Counted from the first letter of the stretch, positions 9,578 to 23,642 are shown. The stretch: DNA of 64,000 bases from Enterococcus sp. 9D6_DIV0238 (GCF_002174455.2 NZ_CP147246.1:3353001-3417000), one strand, 5' to 3'. Program-made: numbers and translations. Notes: generated from the letters alone by a model not told the origin.

Positions 9578-9678
9578 CCGACAAAAAGACAGAGCATTTT
9601 TCAATTTTAACTAGTATTTAAAAAAGAATTATGCTAAAGTATAGTAGATGTATTTTGTGAATAAGGGAGAATTAAACT

Positions 9679-9915
9679 ATGTATAATTTTATTTTAACAC
9701 TTGTAGTCATTTTGTCAGTAGTGATGGTCATTGCTGTAATGATGCAACCAAGCAAACAAAATAGCGCAGCAAGTGCCTTTACAGGTGGAGCAGATAAACT
9801 TTTCGGCAAACAAAAAGCTCGTGGTTTTGAAGCTGTGATGCAAAGAGCAACAGCAGTGATTGGCGCTGTTTGGATGTTACTATTATTTGTCTTAGTATTA
9901 TTATCATCAAAGTAA
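9679..9915 (+). CDS. secG: Preprotein translocase subunit SecG
   Basis: A 78-residue protein with two TM helices (about 3-20 and 55-76) joined by a loop containing the typical SAASAFTGGADKLFGK segment. It is the accessory subunit of the SecYEG channel. AAGGGAG precedes the ATG. It leads the classic Firmicute order secG-esterase-rnr-smpB, although a terminator at 9924-9952 separates it from the next gene here. Confidence 0.95.
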   Translation: MYNFILTLVVILSVVMVIAVMMQPSKQNSAASAFTGGADKLFGKQKARGFEAVMQRATAVIGAVWMLLLFVLVLLSSK

Positions 9916-9923
9916 GACCTTTG

Positions 9924-9952
9924 AAGTCCCTCATTTACTGAGGGACTTTTTT
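9924..9952 (+). terminator. Rho-independent terminator
   Basis: The stem AAGTCCCTCA/TGAGGGACTT has a four-base loop and a T run; it follows secG directly. Confidence 0.92.
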
Positions 9953-10049
9953 ATTTCCTCAAAAAGCAACGGAAAAAAGTCAGCAACCTTTCTTTTCATA
10001 AGGTTTTCAGCCGATAATGTGCTAAAATGAGGATGAGGTGAATCATAGA

Positions 10050-10814
10050 ATGAAAATAACAAATCTACCTAAACCATTATTTACCGAAAATGGTCCTCGT
10101 GCAGTTCTTTTACTGCATGCATATTCAGGAAGCAGCAATGACATGCGTATGCTTAGTCGCTATTTAGAAAAAGAAAACTACACGGTGTACTCACCAAATT
10201 TTTCCGGTCATGCAACGTTTGATCCGGAAAATATTTTGGAAAAAACAACAGTAGACTGGCAGCAGGACACAATAAATGCTCTTCAATTTTTAAAAGAAAA
10301 AGGCTATTCGCAAATCGCTGTTTTTGGTCTTTCAATGGGCGGGATTTTCGCAACAGCAGCATTAGCAGATCAATTAGAAGGTGTGATCGGCGGAGGATTT
10401 TTCTGCTCACCGATTTTTCCAGTCAAAAACAATGTACCTGAAAATTTTGCTTTGTATGCGGAGCAAGTATTGAGCATTGCTGGTGTTCCAGAAGATGAGC
10501 GCATCGACCGCTTAACCAACATCAAGGCTGACTCTCACGAACAGCTAGCAGATATTGAACAGTTTTCCACTAAAACAGCTGAAAAATTGAATCAAGTACA
10601 GGTGCCATTTTTTATGGCTCAAGCTGGTAATGATGAAATGATTGATGCGACAGGTGTCTATCAAAGCGCTAAAGCACTCACACAAACACGATTTACATTA
10701 AACTGGTATCCAAACGGTGGACATGCTGTAACAGTTGGACCAGAACATAAACAATTAGAACAAGACGTGGCAGCATTTTTAAACACACTGTCTTGGAATG
10801 AGGAGAACGAATGA
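10050..10814 (+). CDS. Carboxylesterase of the Est30/YvaK type
   Basis: A 254-residue alpha/beta-hydrolase. The nucleophile elbow GLSMGG puts Ser at about 95; Asp about 195 (GNDEMID) and His about 225 (GGHAVT) complete the triad. It should hydrolyse short-chain esters; the physiological substrate is unknown. The ATG at 10050 is preferred over an upstream GTG at 10038, because the GAGGTG binding site overlaps that codon. Its stop overlaps the rnr start (ATGA), so the two are translationally coupled, as in Bacillus est-rnr. Confidence 0.88.
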   Translation: MKITNLPKPLFTENGPRAVLLLHAYSGSSNDMRMLSRYLEKENYTVYSPNFSGHATFDPENILEKTTVDWQQDTINALQFLKEKGYSQIAVFGLSMGGIFATAALADQLEGVIGGGFFCSPIFPVKNNVPENFALYAEQVLSIAGVPEDERIDRLTNIKADSHEQLADIEQFSTKTAEKLNQVQVPFFMAQAGNDEMIDATGVYQSAKALTQTRFTLNWYPNGGHAVTVGPEHKQLEQDVAAFLNTLSWNEENE

Positions 10815-13171
10815 CAAAACAAACAATCAAGGAGAATATCCTGTTTTTCATGGAAAATCATAGTAAGAAAAGCTTTTCTATGGAAGAAATTGCGGAGGGA
10901 CTTAAGCTGCAAAAAAGTGCAGATTTTAAGCTGCTGGTTCAAACAGTCGCAGCAATGGAACGGGAAAAATCCGTAGAATTTACTAAAAAAGGCAAAATCA
11001 AGTTGCGGCAAAAGGATGTAACAGTCGAAGGCATTTTTCGTGCGAATGAACGCGGCTTTGGTTTTGTGACGATCGATCCGGAAGAAGCGGATGTATATAT
11101 CCCAAAAGAAGCAGTCAATTTTGCAATGGATGGGGACACTGTAGCGATCGATATTGTGCAAACTGCTGATCCTTTTTCTGATCGCGGAGCAGAAGGCAAA
11201 ATCGTCGAGATCAAAACAAGAGCGATTACTCAAGTCGTAGGCGAATTTATCGCTTATGATGACAAAGAAGTCAGTGAAACCGATCTGTATGGTTATGCAG
11301 TGCCAAAGGATAAAAAGATGGCAGGACTAACCTTCAATATTGCAGCCCAAGGAATCAAACCAGTCGACGGCAGCATTGTGATCGTCGAAGTGACACATTA
11401 TCCTGAGAAAGAATACCCAAGAAGTTTGGAAGGATTGGTCAAAAAAGTCGTTGGACATAAAAATGATCCAGGCATGGATATTTTATCGATCGTTGTTGCC
11501 CATGGAATTCCAACAAGCTTTCCAGATCCTGTCCTTGACGAAGCAGATAAAGTACCAGATGCTATTTCAGAGGATGATATAAAGGGACGCAGAGATTTGC
11601 GTGATCAATTGATCGTAACGATCGATGGAGAAGATGCAAAAGATTTAGATGATGCGGTCACTGTTCAAAAATTAGAAAATGGGAACTATTTCTTAGGTGT
11701 GCATATCGCTGATGTCTCTTACTATGTAACAGAAGGCAGCGAACTTGATATTGAAGCCTATGAACGTGGAACAAGTGTTTATTTGACAGATCGTGTAGTA
11801 CCGATGATTCCTCAACGATTATCAAATGGTATTTGTTCATTGAATCCACATGTTCCTCGTCTAACGATGAGCTGTGAAATGGAGATCACGCCGGAAGGTC
11901 ATGTAGTCAAACATGATATTTTCCGAAGTGTGATTCAAACTGCCGAGCGAATGACCTATACGGCAGTCAATGAGATTCTAGAGGAACAAAATCCTGAAAC
12001 AATGGAGCGATACAAAGAGTTAGTTCCTATGTTTAAGGAAATGGGTGAACTTCACCAAATACTTGAACAAATGCGGGAGACACGAGGAGCGATCTCATTT
12101 GAAGATCGTGAAGCTAAGGTATTGGTTGACGCCAAGGGGCATCCACAAGATATCTTATTGCGAACACGTGGTGTTGGTGAGCGTTTGATCGAGTCCTTCA
12201 TGCTGGCTGCTAATGAAACAGTCGCGAAGCACTACCATGATCTTAAATTACCGTTTATTTATCGGATCCATGAACAGCCGAAAGAAGAAAAGATGCAGCG
12301 ATTCTTCGATTTTGCAGCAGTTTTAGGAATTTTAGTCAAGGGAACAAAAACAGATATCACACCAAAGGATCTTCAGAGAGTATTAGAGCAAGTAGCTGAT
12401 AAACCCGAAGAAGCAGTTATCAATACAATGCTGTTGCGCAGTATGCAGCAAGCGCGTTACTCTGAGGATAATTATGGACACTATGGTCTAGCAGCCGAAT
12501 ACTATACGCATTTTACATCACCGATCAGACGATATCCAGATTTGATCGTTCATCGTTTGATCCGCAGCTATGAAGGAAATGTTTCTGAAAAACTGAAAGA
12601 AAAGTGGGAACAACATTTACCTGATATCGCAGACCATAGTTCAAAAATGGAGCGACGCGCAGTTGAAGCGGAACGCGAAGTCGATGCAATGAAGAAAGCT
12701 GAATTTATGGCAGATAAGATCGGTGAAGAATATCAAGGGATCATCAGTTCAGTCGCTCGCTTTGGTTTCTTTGTGGAATTACCAAATACGATCGAAGGCT
12801 TGATTCACGTCAACAATTTGAAACAAGATTATTTCCATTATATCGAAAACCACATGGCGCTGGTTGGTGAACGTACAGGTATGACCTTGAAGATCGGTCA
12901 AAAAGTTAAGGTTAGAGTAGAAAAGGCCGATCCGGAAACACGTGAGATCGATTTTGAATTTTTAGAAGCAGAAGAAGTTGAGAGACTGGAAGCACCTAAA
13001 CAAAAGAAACGGCAAGATGGTCGTAAACGACGTGATGATCGTAAAGATCGGGAGCGTGGTCGTGATAAGAAACCATTTACCCAAAAGAAAAACAAGAAAA
13101 AAGGTAAGAAACCTTTTTATAAAGAAGTTGCTAAGAAAAAAGGTAAAGGCAAAAAAACGAAGAAAAAATAA
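10811..13171 (+). CDS. rnr: Ribonuclease R
   Basis: A 786-residue 3'-5' exoribonuclease of the RNase II/R family that degrades structured RNA and, with tmRNA-SmpB, faulty mRNA. An N-terminal winged-helix (1-70) is followed by cold-shock OB domains, the RNB catalytic domain with DLDD (about 278-281), an S1 domain (about 640-715) and a very basic Lys/Arg tail from about 725. The order and length fit RNase R, not RNase II. smpB follows 18 bases later, matching the functional link. Confidence 0.96.
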   Translation: MTKQTIKENILFFMENHSKKSFSMEEIAEGLKLQKSADFKLLVQTVAAMEREKSVEFTKKGKIKLRQKDVTVEGIFRANERGFGFVTIDPEEADVYIPKEAVNFAMDGDTVAIDIVQTADPFSDRGAEGKIVEIKTRAITQVVGEFIAYDDKEVSETDLYGYAVPKDKKMAGLTFNIAAQGIKPVDGSIVIVEVTHYPEKEYPRSLEGLVKKVVGHKNDPGMDILSIVVAHGIPTSFPDPVLDEADKVPDAISEDDIKGRRDLRDQLIVTIDGEDAKDLDDAVTVQKLENGNYFLGVHIADVSYYVTEGSELDIEAYERGTSVYLTDRVVPMIPQRLSNGICSLNPHVPRLTMSCEMEITPEGHVVKHDIFRSVIQTAERMTYTAVNEILEEQNPETMERYKELVPMFKEMGELHQILEQMRETRGAISFEDREAKVLVDAKGHPQDILLRTRGVGERLIESFMLAANETVAKHYHDLKLPFIYRIHEQPKEEKMQRFFDFAAVLGILVKGTKTDITPKDLQRVLEQVADKPEEAVINTMLLRSMQQARYSEDNYGHYGLAAEYYTHFTSPIRRYPDLIVHRLIRSYEGNVSEKLKEKWEQHLPDIADHSSKMERRAVEAEREVDAMKKAEFMADKIGEEYQGIISSVARFGFFVELPNTIEGLIHVNNLKQDYFHYIENHMALVGERTGMTLKIGQKVKVRVEKADPETREIDFEFLEAEEVERLEAPKQKKRQDGRKRRDDRKDRERGRDKKPFTQKKNKKKGKKPFYKEVAKKKGKGKKTKKK

Positions 13172-13189
13172 GAAATTGGAGGTACAGCT

Positions 13190-13654
13190 ATGCCAAAAGG
13201 AGAAGGCAAATTGATTGCCCAAAATCGAAAAGCTAGGCATGACTATACTGTTGTTGATACAATGGAAGCAGGAATGGTTTTACAAGGAACCGAAATCAAG
13301 TCGATCCGCAATAGCCGCATCAATTTGAAAGATGGTTTCGTACGTATCAGAAATGGCGAAGCTTATTTACTCAATGTGCATATTAGTCCTTATGAGCAAG
13401 GAAATATCTTTAATCACGATCCTTTGCGCACAAGAAAACTATTATTGCATAAAAAGCAAATCGCGAAATTGACGACGGAAACGAAAAACACAGGAATCAC
13501 AATCATTCCATTGAAAGTTTACATTCGAAACGGCTATGCGAAAGTCCTGATCGGACTTGCTAAAGGGAAAAAGCAATATGACAAACGAGAAGACTTAAAA
13601 CGCAAAGAAATCAATCGGGAAATCGATCGTACATTAAAAAATAATTTGCGATAA
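13190..13654 (+). CDS. smpB: SsrA-binding protein SmpB
   Basis: A 154-residue protein that carries tmRNA to stalled ribosomes in trans-translation. Family signatures are [20 protein letters not shown], the LHKKQI segment and the basic C-terminal tail that mimics an anticodon stem. A GGAGGT binding site precedes the ATG. It is the last gene of the est-rnr-smpB unit. No tmRNA gene is visible downstream, unlike in Bacillus. Confidence 0.97.
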   Translation: MPKGEGKLIAQNRKARHDYTVVDTMEAGMVLQGTEIKSIRNSRINLKDGFVRIRNGEAYLLNVHISPYEQGNIFNHDPLRTRKLLLHKKQIAKLTTETKNTGITIIPLKVYIRNGYAKVLIGLAKGKKQYDKREDLKRKEINREIDRTLKNNLR

Positions 13655-13992
13655 ATGATTAAATTTTTTGTTGTTTTTTGATAGAAAAAGTGCTTTTAAG
13701 TGGTTATTTTATTCTTTTTCGCATATTTCATTTCTTTGCTTTATCTTATGCGGAAAATTTGATAGAGTGTAAGGGCACTGATGAGTTTTCATCGTTTTTT
13801 CAGTAACTCGTCTTCATGCCGTCAGATACCATTAGGACCCTATTCTTTTAATCTTTTGTCAGATCAAAAGAAGTGTCTTATTTTCATAGATTTTTTTTGA
13901 TATTATTCATTGATGGTGGTATGATACGTGTGATTAAAAAAGAGAAGCAAAAAACGCTTCTTATAAGTTTGTTGGAAAAGAGGTGAAATAAG
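13655..13992 (+). promoter_or_regulatory. atp operon upstream region and leader
   Basis: A gene-free stretch between smpB and atpB. A small hairpin with T tract (13780-13800, GATGA/TCATC) may terminate smpB transcription. A good promoter is TTGATA (13898-13903), a 16-bp spacer and TATGAT (13920-13925). The leader holds a hairpin AGAAGC/GCTTCT (13943-13961) before the atpB ribosome binding site. No atpI gene is present. Confidence 0.6.
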
Positions 13993-14709
13993 TTGGAAGA
14001 GAAGACACTACTCTTCAAAATTGGGCCGATTTGGTTTGATGGCACCATTTGTTTAATGGTACTGTTGACATGTGTTATTGTCTTTGGGATCGTTTATTTC
14101 TGCACAAGAAATCTTCAAATGAAACCAAAAGGCAAGCAAAATGTGATTGAGTATCTCATTGATTTTGTTCGGGGGATCATTACCGACAATATGCCAAGTA
14201 AAGAAGTATCGAATTTTCACCTACTTTCATTTACAATGTTTATGTTTGTCTTGGTTGCCAATATTATTGGCCTGGTGACAAAAGTTGTGATTGGTGATTA
14301 TACGTATTGGAAGAGCCCAACGGCCGATCCATTAGTTACCTTGACCTTAGCATTGATCATGATCGTATTGACTCATTTCTTTAGTGTGAGTCGATTTGGA
14401 TTGAAAGGTTATTTTAAAAATAGCTTTTTGAGTCCAGTAGCATTTTTGATGCCGATCAAGATCATGGAAGAATTTACGAACTTATTAACATTGGCATTAC
14501 GTCTATACGGTAATATTTTTGCCGGAGAGGTTTTACTGGGATTGATCGCAAGTATTGTTTCAAGTACAGGTCTGTGGGCAATTCCCCTAGCGATACCGCT
14601 AGAGATGATCTGGCTGGCATTTTCAATATTTATCGGAGCGATCCAAGCATTTATCTTTGTTACATTATCAATGGTTTACATGGCTCATAAAGTTGAAGTC
14701 GAAGAATAA
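13993..14709 (+). CDS. atpB: F-ATPase subunit a
   Basis: A 238-residue membrane subunit forming the proton half-channels of F0. The essential Arg lies in LALRLYGNIFAGE (about residue 170). Several TM helices and the conserved late segment PLEMIWLAFSIFIGAIQAFIF are present. The start is TTG with AGAGGTGA seven bases before it, a plausible way of limiting subunit a. First gene of the atpBEFHAGDC operon. Confidence 0.96.
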   Translation: MEEKTLLFKIGPIWFDGTICLMVLLTCVIVFGIVYFCTRNLQMKPKGKQNVIEYLIDFVRGIITDNMPSKEVSNFHLLSFTMFMFVLVANIIGLVTKVVIGDYTYWKSPTADPLVTLTLALIMIVLTHFFSVSRFGLKGYFKNSFLSPVAFLMPIKIMEEFTNLLTLALRLYGNIFAGEVLLGLIASIVSSTGLWAIPLAIPLEMIWLAFSIFIGAIQAFIFVTLSMVYMAHKVEVEE

Positions 14710-14732
14710 ATAATAAAAACAATCATTTTTAG

Positions 14733-14966
<234 letters not shown>

Positions 14967-15400
14967 TTTCTTAGAAGGCAGGGCGCACAAAGTTTGAGAG
15001 AATGCGTGCTGCTTTCTTTGCTGCGAAACACAGCGATTGCTAAAAGCAGAGCTGATGTTGAGCAGTACTTGGCGAACGAAGGTGAGCGAAGTGACCAAAC
15101 TAGGACTCACAGCGATTGCTAAATCAAAACTATTGTTGAGTTGTCCTTGGTAAGCAAAGTAGCCTCACTAGAATTCACCTACCGTTTTCCAAGACACAAT
15201 TAGGAATCAGAAAGCTTAGAACTACGAACAAATAAAAAGTATGGGACTAAGCAGCTGATGAATAAAACGATAATAACTATTTATTAATAATAAAAGTACA
15301 AATGAGCTATTAATAAAATATGTTTTAGGTAAAGTGCAAGTCAGTTTAAAGTAAAACACAATCACCACCGAGAATTGCAGAGAAAGGAAGTTGATACTTC
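14967..15400 (+). repeat. Degenerate tandem repeat between atpE and atpF
   Basis: A 434-base spacer inside the operon. Directly after atpE a hairpin pairs AGAAGGCAG (14973-14981) with CTGCTTTCT (15009-15017). Then the 16-mer CACAGCGATTGCTAAA occurs twice, at 15029 and 15108, starting two diverged 79-bp units that also share TTGAG and CTTGG blocks. The rest (15190-15390) is AT-rich and featureless. No reading frame is convincing. Likely roles are mRNA processing or tuning of c-to-b subunit ratio; both are inference. Confidence 0.65.
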
Positions 15401-15928
15401 ATGCTGAATCATTTAGTTATCGGCGAAGCGACCCCAAGTACAACACTTGGAACCATGATCGTCGTAAGTGGTGCTTTCCTTATTTTGATGCTTCTGATCA
15501 AGAAGTTTGCCTGGGAAGCAATCACCGAAATGTTGAAAAAACGTGAAGATAAAATTGCCAACGATTTAGATTCTGCAGAACAATCTCGACTAGCAGCAGC
15601 TAAGATGGAAGAAGAACGTCATGCAAAATTACTTTCTTCTAAATCCGAAGCAGCAGAAATCATCAAAGATGCGAAAGAGAGTGGAGATCAGAACCGCCAA
15701 AAAATCTTAACAGAAACCAATAATGAAGTATCACGTTTAAGAGAAAAAGCACGTCAAGATATTTCTCAAGAACATGATGAAGCGTTAGCTTCTGTAAAGG
15801 ATGAAGTAGCGAGCCTATCTTTACAAATTGCAGAGAAAATTTTAAATAGAGAATTGACGCCAGATGCTCATGAAGCATTGATCGATTCTTATATTGAAGG
15901 CTTAGGTAAGTCAGATGAAGTTAGATAA
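15401..15928 (+). CDS. atpF: F-ATPase subunit b
   Basis: A 175-residue peripheral stalk subunit: one N-terminal TM helix (about 15-38) followed by a long charged coiled coil that dimerises and binds delta. AAAGGAAG lies before the ATG at the end of the long atpE-atpF spacer. It overlaps atpH by 14 bases, so the two are translationally coupled. Confidence 0.95.
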   Translation: MLNHLVIGEATPSTTLGTMIVVSGAFLILMLLIKKFAWEAITEMLKKREDKIANDLDSAEQSRLAAAKMEEERHAKLLSSKSEAAEIIKDAKESGDQNRQKILTETNNEVSRLREKARQDISQEHDEALASVKDEVASLSLQIAEKILNRELTPDAHEALIDSYIEGLGKSDEVR

Positions 15929-16457
15929 ATATACAGTAGGTAAACGTTACGGCAAAGCTTTGTTCGAGTTGGCAATTGAAAAGCAAGAAGCCGATGATGT
16001 TTATCATGATTTACTAACGTTAAGAGAAATTTTCCATGAAGTTCCTGATTTAGGTGAGATTTTGAGCGATGCTCGTCTTGAACCTTATGAAAAAGATGAG
16101 ATCATGAATCAGTTGATCCGCGGATTTGATGGGACGATGAAAAACTTTTTGTACGTGGTCTATAATTACTCACGTATGAATGATCTGTTATTGATGATCG
16201 ATGAGTATGAACGTAGATATGATGAGCATAAGAGTCTTTTACTTGGAACCGTATTAACGGCTGTTCCTTTATCAAAGGAGCAACATCAACGGATGGAAGA
16301 AAAAGCTGCAGCACTTTTAGGCTACGAACAAGCAAATCTGATCAATCTGATCGAGCCGGCAATCATTGGCGGTGTCGTGATCGAAGCGAATCATAAAGTA
16401 ATAGACGGCAGTATCCAAAAACAACTAGAACGAATCCAAGAATTGTTAGTAAAATAA
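15915..16457 (+). CDS. atpH: F-ATPase subunit delta
   Basis: A 180-residue subunit linking the b stalk to the top of F1. The N-terminal helical domain begins [13 protein letters not shown], and the C-terminal conserved segment is [18 protein letters not shown]. The start lies inside the atpF end, and the AGGTAAG region within atpF serves as the binding site. Confidence 0.95.
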   Translation: MKLDKYTVGKRYGKALFELAIEKQEADDVYHDLLTLREIFHEVPDLGEILSDARLEPYEKDEIMNQLIRGFDGTMKNFLYVVYNYSRMNDLLLMIDEYERRYDEHKSLLLGTVLTAVPLSKEQHQRMEEKAAALLGYEQANLINLIEPAIIGGVVIEANHKVIDGSIQKQLERIQELLVK

Positions 16458-16485
16458 CGTTCAGCACAATAAAGAGGTGAATTGA

Positions 16486-18042
<1,557 letters not shown>

Positions 18043-18057
18043 GAGAGGTGACAGGAA

Positions 18058-18975
18058 ATGGGTGCTTCATTAAATGAAATCAAACAACGCATAGCTTCTA
18101 CTAAAAAAACCAGTCAAATCACAAATGCGATGCAGATGGTTTCAGGAGCAAAGCTGACGAAATCAGAAGCGGCTTCTAGAAGCTTTCAAGAATATGCGTC
18201 CAAAATCCGTTCGATCGTTACTCATCTTGTTGCATCACAGTTGAATGACCTTGATGATCTAGACAATTTTGATTCCGAAGATTCTTCAGATCTGAACTAT
18301 CATGCGATGTTAAAAGCACGTCCAGTGAAAAAGACTGGCTACATCGTTATCACCTCTGATAAAGGATTAGTTGGTGGTTATAATAGTTCGATCTTAAAAC
18401 AAACGATGAAAATGATGAGTGATGATCACGACTCACAAGAAGAATTTGTTTTGATCGCAATTGGCGGAACTGGAGCTGATTTTTTCAAGGCTCGCGGCAT
18501 CAATGTTGCATATGAATTGCGCGGACTGACTGATCAACCAACGTTTGATGAGGTCAGAAAAATCGTTTCAGCAGCAACATCAATGTATGAAAACGAAGTT
18601 TTTGATGAATTATATGTTTGTTATAATCACCACATCAATTCATTGACAAGCCAATTTCGAGTAGAAAAGATGCTGCCGATTTCAGATTTAGATCCGGAAG
18701 AAGCAACAACTTATGAGCAAGAATATATATTGGAACCTTCAAAAGAAGCGATCCTTGATAATTTATTGCCTCAATATGCGGAAAGCTTGATTTATGGAGC
18801 CATTATCGATGCCAAAACAGCTGAACATGCTGCTGGTATGACTGCTATGAAAACGGCAACGGATAATGCTCAAAATATTATTAGTGATTTAACGATTTCA
18901 TATAACCGAGCTCGACAAGGAGCAATCACTCAAGAAATCACAGAGATCGTGGCTGGTGCAGCAGCACTAGAATAA
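18058..18975 (+). CDS. atpG: F-ATPase subunit gamma
   Basis: A 305-residue central rotor shaft. N-terminal [18 protein letters not shown] and C-terminal [20 protein letters not shown] form the coiled coil inside the alpha/beta ring. It carries an acidic Asp/Ser/Glu stretch (about 63-80), as in other lactic acid bacterial gammas. It begins 15 bases after atpA and is followed by the 118-bp tandem repeat rather than a short spacer. Confidence 0.96.
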   Translation: MGASLNEIKQRIASTKKTSQITNAMQMVSGAKLTKSEAASRSFQEYASKIRSIVTHLVASQLNDLDDLDNFDSEDSSDLNYHAMLKARPVKKTGYIVITSDKGLVGGYNSSILKQTMKMMSDDHDSQEEFVLIAIGGTGADFFKARGINVAYELRGLTDQPTFDEVRKIVSAATSMYENEVFDELYVCYNHHINSLTSQFRVEKMLPISDLDPEEATTYEQEYILEPSKEAILDNLLPQYAESLIYGAIIDAKTAEHAAGMTAMKTATDNAQNIISDLTISYNRARQGAITQEITEIVAGAAALE

Positions 18976-18992
18976 GTAGGATGAAACACTAT

Positions 18993-20662
<1,670 letters not shown>

Positions 20663-20677
20663 AAGGAGGGAACACAG

Positions 20678-21097
20678 ATGGACTGTTTAACTGTAAATGT
20701 GGTTACTCCTAATGGTTTAGTTTATGATCACCGAGCAACGATCGTTGTGGCTAAAACGACGGATGGTGAGATCGGTATTTTGCCAAAACATGCGCCGATC
20801 ATTGTTCCTTTAGCGATAGACGAGGTTCGTGTGAAAAGAACAGATTCCGACACTCACGTCGATTGGATCGCAGTCAATGGCGGTATCATGGAAGTTCGTG
20901 ATGATGTTATCTCGATCATCGCAGATAGTGCGGAACGTGAACGAGACATTGACGTTAGCCGTGCTGAGAGAGCAAAACAGCGTGCTGAACGGATGATCCA
21001 AGAAGCGAAAGAAAATGCTAATACAGATGAATTGCGCCGAGCAACAGTTGCTTTACATCGAGCGATCAATCGGATCAATGTATCTAAACATACGTAA
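20678..21097 (+). CDS. atpC: F-ATPase subunit epsilon
   Basis: A 139-residue regulatory rotor subunit: an N-terminal beta-sandwich (1-85, with [13 protein letters not shown]) and two C-terminal helices (about 90-135) that can inhibit ATP hydrolysis. GAAGGAGGG precedes the ATG. It is the last gene of the operon, closed by the terminator at 21121-21165. Confidence 0.95.
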   Translation: MDCLTVNVVTPNGLVYDHRATIVVAKTTDGEIGILPKHAPIIVPLAIDEVRVKRTDSDTHVDWIAVNGGIMEVRDDVISIIADSAERERDIDVSRAERAKQRAERMIQEAKENANTDELRRATVALHRAINRINVSKHT

Positions 21098-21120
21098 TAG
21101 TATATTCTTCATTAAGAATA

Positions 21121-21165
21121 AAAGTCTGGGATAAAACTGTTTTCTAGTTTTATCCCAGACTTTTT
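21121..21165 (+). terminator. atp operon terminator
   Basis: An 18-bp stem (AAAGTCTGGGATAAAACT with its complement) and TTTTT tract follow atpC by 23 bases. Confidence 0.95.
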
Positions 21166-21308
21166 CTTGTTTTAAAAGTATACATGGATTTGAGAGATAA
21201 AAAGTAATTAATTAAAAAATAAGAAACATTATTTTTTGTTTTTGCTGATTTGTGATAAACTGGTTTTATGTTACTTAGTTAGAGAGATACATACTATTAA
21301 AAAATAAA

Positions 21309-21632
21309 GTTAGTGATGAACATTTTTTGTGGGAAAAAGCTCGATATCTCTCGAGAAAGAGATAAAACCTGAATGAGGTAAAAGCGCCTCAGTCCTATTT
21401 TCTAGTTGAGACTAATCGGGGTAATTCCGCTTTTGCTGAGAATCACAACGAAAGTATTTAAGTTGATGATGAACAGTACAAGACTTTCGTAAGAAAGTGT
21501 TGATCATTATTGTTATCTAGCTACACAGGCTAGCTCTTCGGAAAAAAGATAAATATTGAGTGAGGCAAAGAGCGCCTCAATCAATATTTCCTATTTTCTA
21601 GTCAAGACTAAGCGGGCTCATTCCGCTTTTAA
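21309..21632 (+). ncRNA. Tandem structured leader before DUF1146-murA
   Basis: Two related segments (21309-21435 and 21460-21632) share, in the same order, GATGAACA, a GAGATAAA/AAGATAAA box, TGAGG(C/T)-loop-GCCTCA, CCTATTTTCTAGT, a small AGACTA hairpin and a final (C)GG-loop-CCGCTTTT element. In copy 2 the central stem is long (AATATTGA...TCAATATT around TGAGGC/GCCTCA) and the last hairpin is AAGCGG/CCGCTT plus Ts, terminator-like. Sequence differs but pairing persists, suggesting a duplicated regulatory RNA. I do not recognise a known riboswitch class. Confidence 0.55.
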
Positions 21633-21647
21633 TTTAAGGAGTATATT

Positions 21648-21884
21648 ATGCAATTTTATGGAATTGATGCGTTGATTCGGATCATTTGTCACATGCTGTT
21701 TATTTATGTAAGTTTTTGGGCAATGCAGTCTATTCGGATCGAGCAGTTTTTTAAAGCGCATTTGACGAATCAGGTGCGTTTGCTGATTGTGTTATTTTCA
21801 ATTGTGATCGGTTATACAGTCAGTTCATTCTTCTTAGAATTTATTGCGTTGTGCCGTAATTTATTCATAGTATTTTTCCAATAA
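21648..21884 (+). CDS. DUF1146 family membrane protein
   Basis: A 78-residue protein with two hydrophobic helices (about 10-28 and 42-75), resembling the YwzB/DUF1146 family, which in Bacillus also lies between the atp operon and murAA. Its function is unknown. TAAGGAG precedes the ATG. It is directly downstream of the duplicated structured leader, so that element is likely to act on this gene first. Confidence 0.8.
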   Translation: MQFYGIDALIRIICHMLFIYVSFWAMQSIRIEQFFKAHLTNQVRLLIVLFSIVIGYTVSSFFLEFIALCRNLFIVFFQ

Positions 21885-21908
21885 GAATGAAGAATGAAAA
21901 GAAAAGGT

Positions 21909-21936
21909 ACTATTTTTTATAAAATAGTGGTATAAT
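21909..21936 (+). promoter_or_regulatory. murA promoter with internal palindrome
   Basis: TATAAT at 21931-21936 is preceded by a perfect palindrome ACTATTTT-TTAT-AAAATAGT (21909-21928) that fills the -35/spacer region. The -35 is poor (TACTAT). This arrangement suggests a repressor or activator operator on the promoter. Confidence 0.5.
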
Positions 21937-21989
21937 AGAAAAGATTTTGGATCGAGACGTCCAATTCTAATTTTTTTGGGGGGAACAAA

Positions 21990-23288
21990 ATGGAACAAAT
22001 TATTGTTCATGGTGGTAACCAATTAAAAGGAACTGTGAAGATCGAAGGGGCTAAAAATGCAGTATTACCTATTTTAGCAGCGACCCTATTAGCAGAAGAA
22101 GGAACAACGACATTAAATAATGTACCGATTCTTTCTGATGTATTTACAATGAACCAAGTAATTAAACATTTAAATGTAGATATTGATTTCAATGAAGAAT
22201 TAAACCAAGTTAAAATAGATGCGACTCAACCGTTAGGCATTGAAGCAAATTATGAATATGTTAGCCAAATGAGAGCATCGATAGTCGTTATGGGGCCATT
22301 ATTGGCTCGTAATGGGCATGCTAAAGTAGCAATGCCTGGTGGCTGTGCCATCGGTAAACGCCCAATTGATTTACATTTAAAAGGATTTCAAGCATTGGGT
22401 GCGACGATCATCCAGAAAAATGGATATATTGAAGCCATTGCTGAAGAATTAACAGGAAACACGATTTATTTAGATTTTCCAAGTGTTGGAGCAACACAAA
22501 ATATCATGATGGCGGCTGTTAAAGCAAAAGGTACTACGATCATCGAAAACGTGGCTAGAGAACCTGAAATCGTTGATTTAGCTAATGTCCTTAATAAAAT
22601 GGGTGCGAAAATCATTGGTGCTGGGACTGAAACGATGCGTATCGAAGGCGTTGAAAAACTTCATGCTGTTGAACATTCGATCGTTCAAGACCGTATTGAA
22701 GCAGGTACTTTCATGGTGGCTGCGGCAATGACACAAGGGGATGTACTGATCGAAGAAGCTATTCCAGAACACAACCGTCCGTTGATTTCTAAATTGACTG
22801 AAATGGGTGCTGTGATTCGTGAAGAAAGAGGCGGTTTACGTGTTGTTGGTCCTAAAGTGATCAAACCAACTGATGTTAAAACTTTACCTCATCCAGGTTT
22901 CCCAACAGATATGCAAGCACAAATGACAGCGATGCAAATGGTAGCGGATGGCTCAAGTGTTATCACTGAAACTGTTTTTGAAAATCGTTTCCAACATCTT
23001 GAAGAAATGCAGCGTATGAATGCAGACGTGAAGATCGATGGAAATGTTGCTATCATCAATGGGACACAACGTTTACAAGGAGCTGCTGTCGAAGCAACAG
23101 ATTTACGTGCAGCTGCAGCATTGATTTTAGTTGGTTTACGTGCTGAAGGGATCACTCGTGTCTCTCATCTAGAGTATCTAGACCGCGGTTATTATAAATT
23201 CCATGAAAAACTTCAAAAACTTGGAGCAAAAGTGGAACGTGTCAACGACGAAAAAGTTGTTGAAAAAAATCTATCTGCAATTCTTTAA
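21990..23288 (+). CDS. murA: UDP-N-acetylglucosamine 1-carboxyvinyltransferase
   Basis: A 432-residue enzyme transferring enolpyruvate from PEP to UDP-GlcNAc, the first committed step of peptidoglycan synthesis and the target of fosfomycin. The catalytic Cys is about residue 119 in [22 protein letters not shown] at the N-terminus binds UDP-GlcNAc. The Cys is retained, so fosfomycin sensitivity at this enzyme is expected. A GGGGGGAA binding site precedes the ATG. Its position matches the MurAA paralogue. Confidence 0.96.
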   Translation: MEQIIVHGGNQLKGTVKIEGAKNAVLPILAATLLAEEGTTTLNNVPILSDVFTMNQVIKHLNVDIDFNEELNQVKIDATQPLGIEANYEYVSQMRASIVVMGPLLARNGHAKVAMPGGCAIGKRPIDLHLKGFQALGATIIQKNGYIEAIAEELTGNTIYLDFPSVGATQNIMMAAVKAKGTTIIENVAREPEIVDLANVLNKMGAKIIGAGTETMRIEGVEKLHAVEHSIVQDRIEAGTFMVAAAMTQGDVLIEEAIPEHNRPLISKLTEMGAVIREERGGLRVVGPKVIKPTDVKTLPHPGFPTDMQAQMTAMQMVADGSSVITETVFENRFQHLEEMQRMNADVKIDGNVAIINGTQRLQGAAVEATDLRAAAALILVGLRAEGITRVSHLEYLDRGYYKFHEKLQKLGAKVERVNDEKVVEKNLSAIL

Positions 23289-23302
23289 AAGGGGAAAAAA
23301 AT

Positions 23303-23482
23303 ATGAGTTCGACACGCTATATAATAGTGACTTTGTTGAAAGTCTTAGTTGTGATTTCTTTAGTGATCATTTTATTTGTTGCCGGTACGATGATCGGTTA
23401 CGGTGTGATCGGTGGAGGAAATCCTAAAGATGTATTTAAAGAAGAAATTTGGGCTCATATTCTAGACTTTTTTAAATCTTGA
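23303..23482 (+). CDS. epuA: EpuA/RpoB-associated small membrane protein
   Basis: A 59-residue open reading frame: a short basic N-terminus (MSSTRYIIVTLLKV), one TM helix (about 8-31) and a conserved tail, GYGVIGGGNPKDVF. It resembles the EpuA family (PF11772, named after the RNA polymerase beta subunit only by historical annotation), which in streptococci likewise follows murA. AAGGGGAAA lies before the ATG, 14 bases after the murA stop. Its function is unknown. A terminator follows at once. Confidence 0.78.
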   Translation: MSSTRYIIVTLLKVLVVISLVIILFVAGTMIGYGVIGGGNPKDVFKEEIWAHILDFFKS

Positions 23483-23487
23483 TAATG

Positions 23488-23523
23488 AATCACTACAAAC
23501 GTTTTGTTTGTGGTGATTTTTTT
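23488..23523 (+). terminator. Rho-independent terminator
   Basis: A 13-bp stem (AATCACTACAAAC with GTTTGTGGTGATT, one G-T pair) and a T run close murA-epuA. Confidence 0.93.
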
Positions 23524-23642
23524 CGTTTTAGATAAAAAGTGATAAGAAAATAAGAATCGTGTTTTAGTTCAAAATAGTGATTTAGAAAAAATGTTCTATG
23601 TTATAATTAAAAGTGAATACTAGATGAAGGGAAGATTATGTG

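Noticed and set aside
10661..11233. A 190-residue antisense frame across est/rnr
   Set aside because: It lies wholly within strongly supported genes on the other strand, has unlikely Cys/Phe-rich composition and no binding site.
13655..13992. Possible tmRNA (ssrA) after smpB
   Set aside because: Neither the tRNA-Ala-like ends nor a tag-coding stretch is visible, so the tmRNA gene must be elsewhere.
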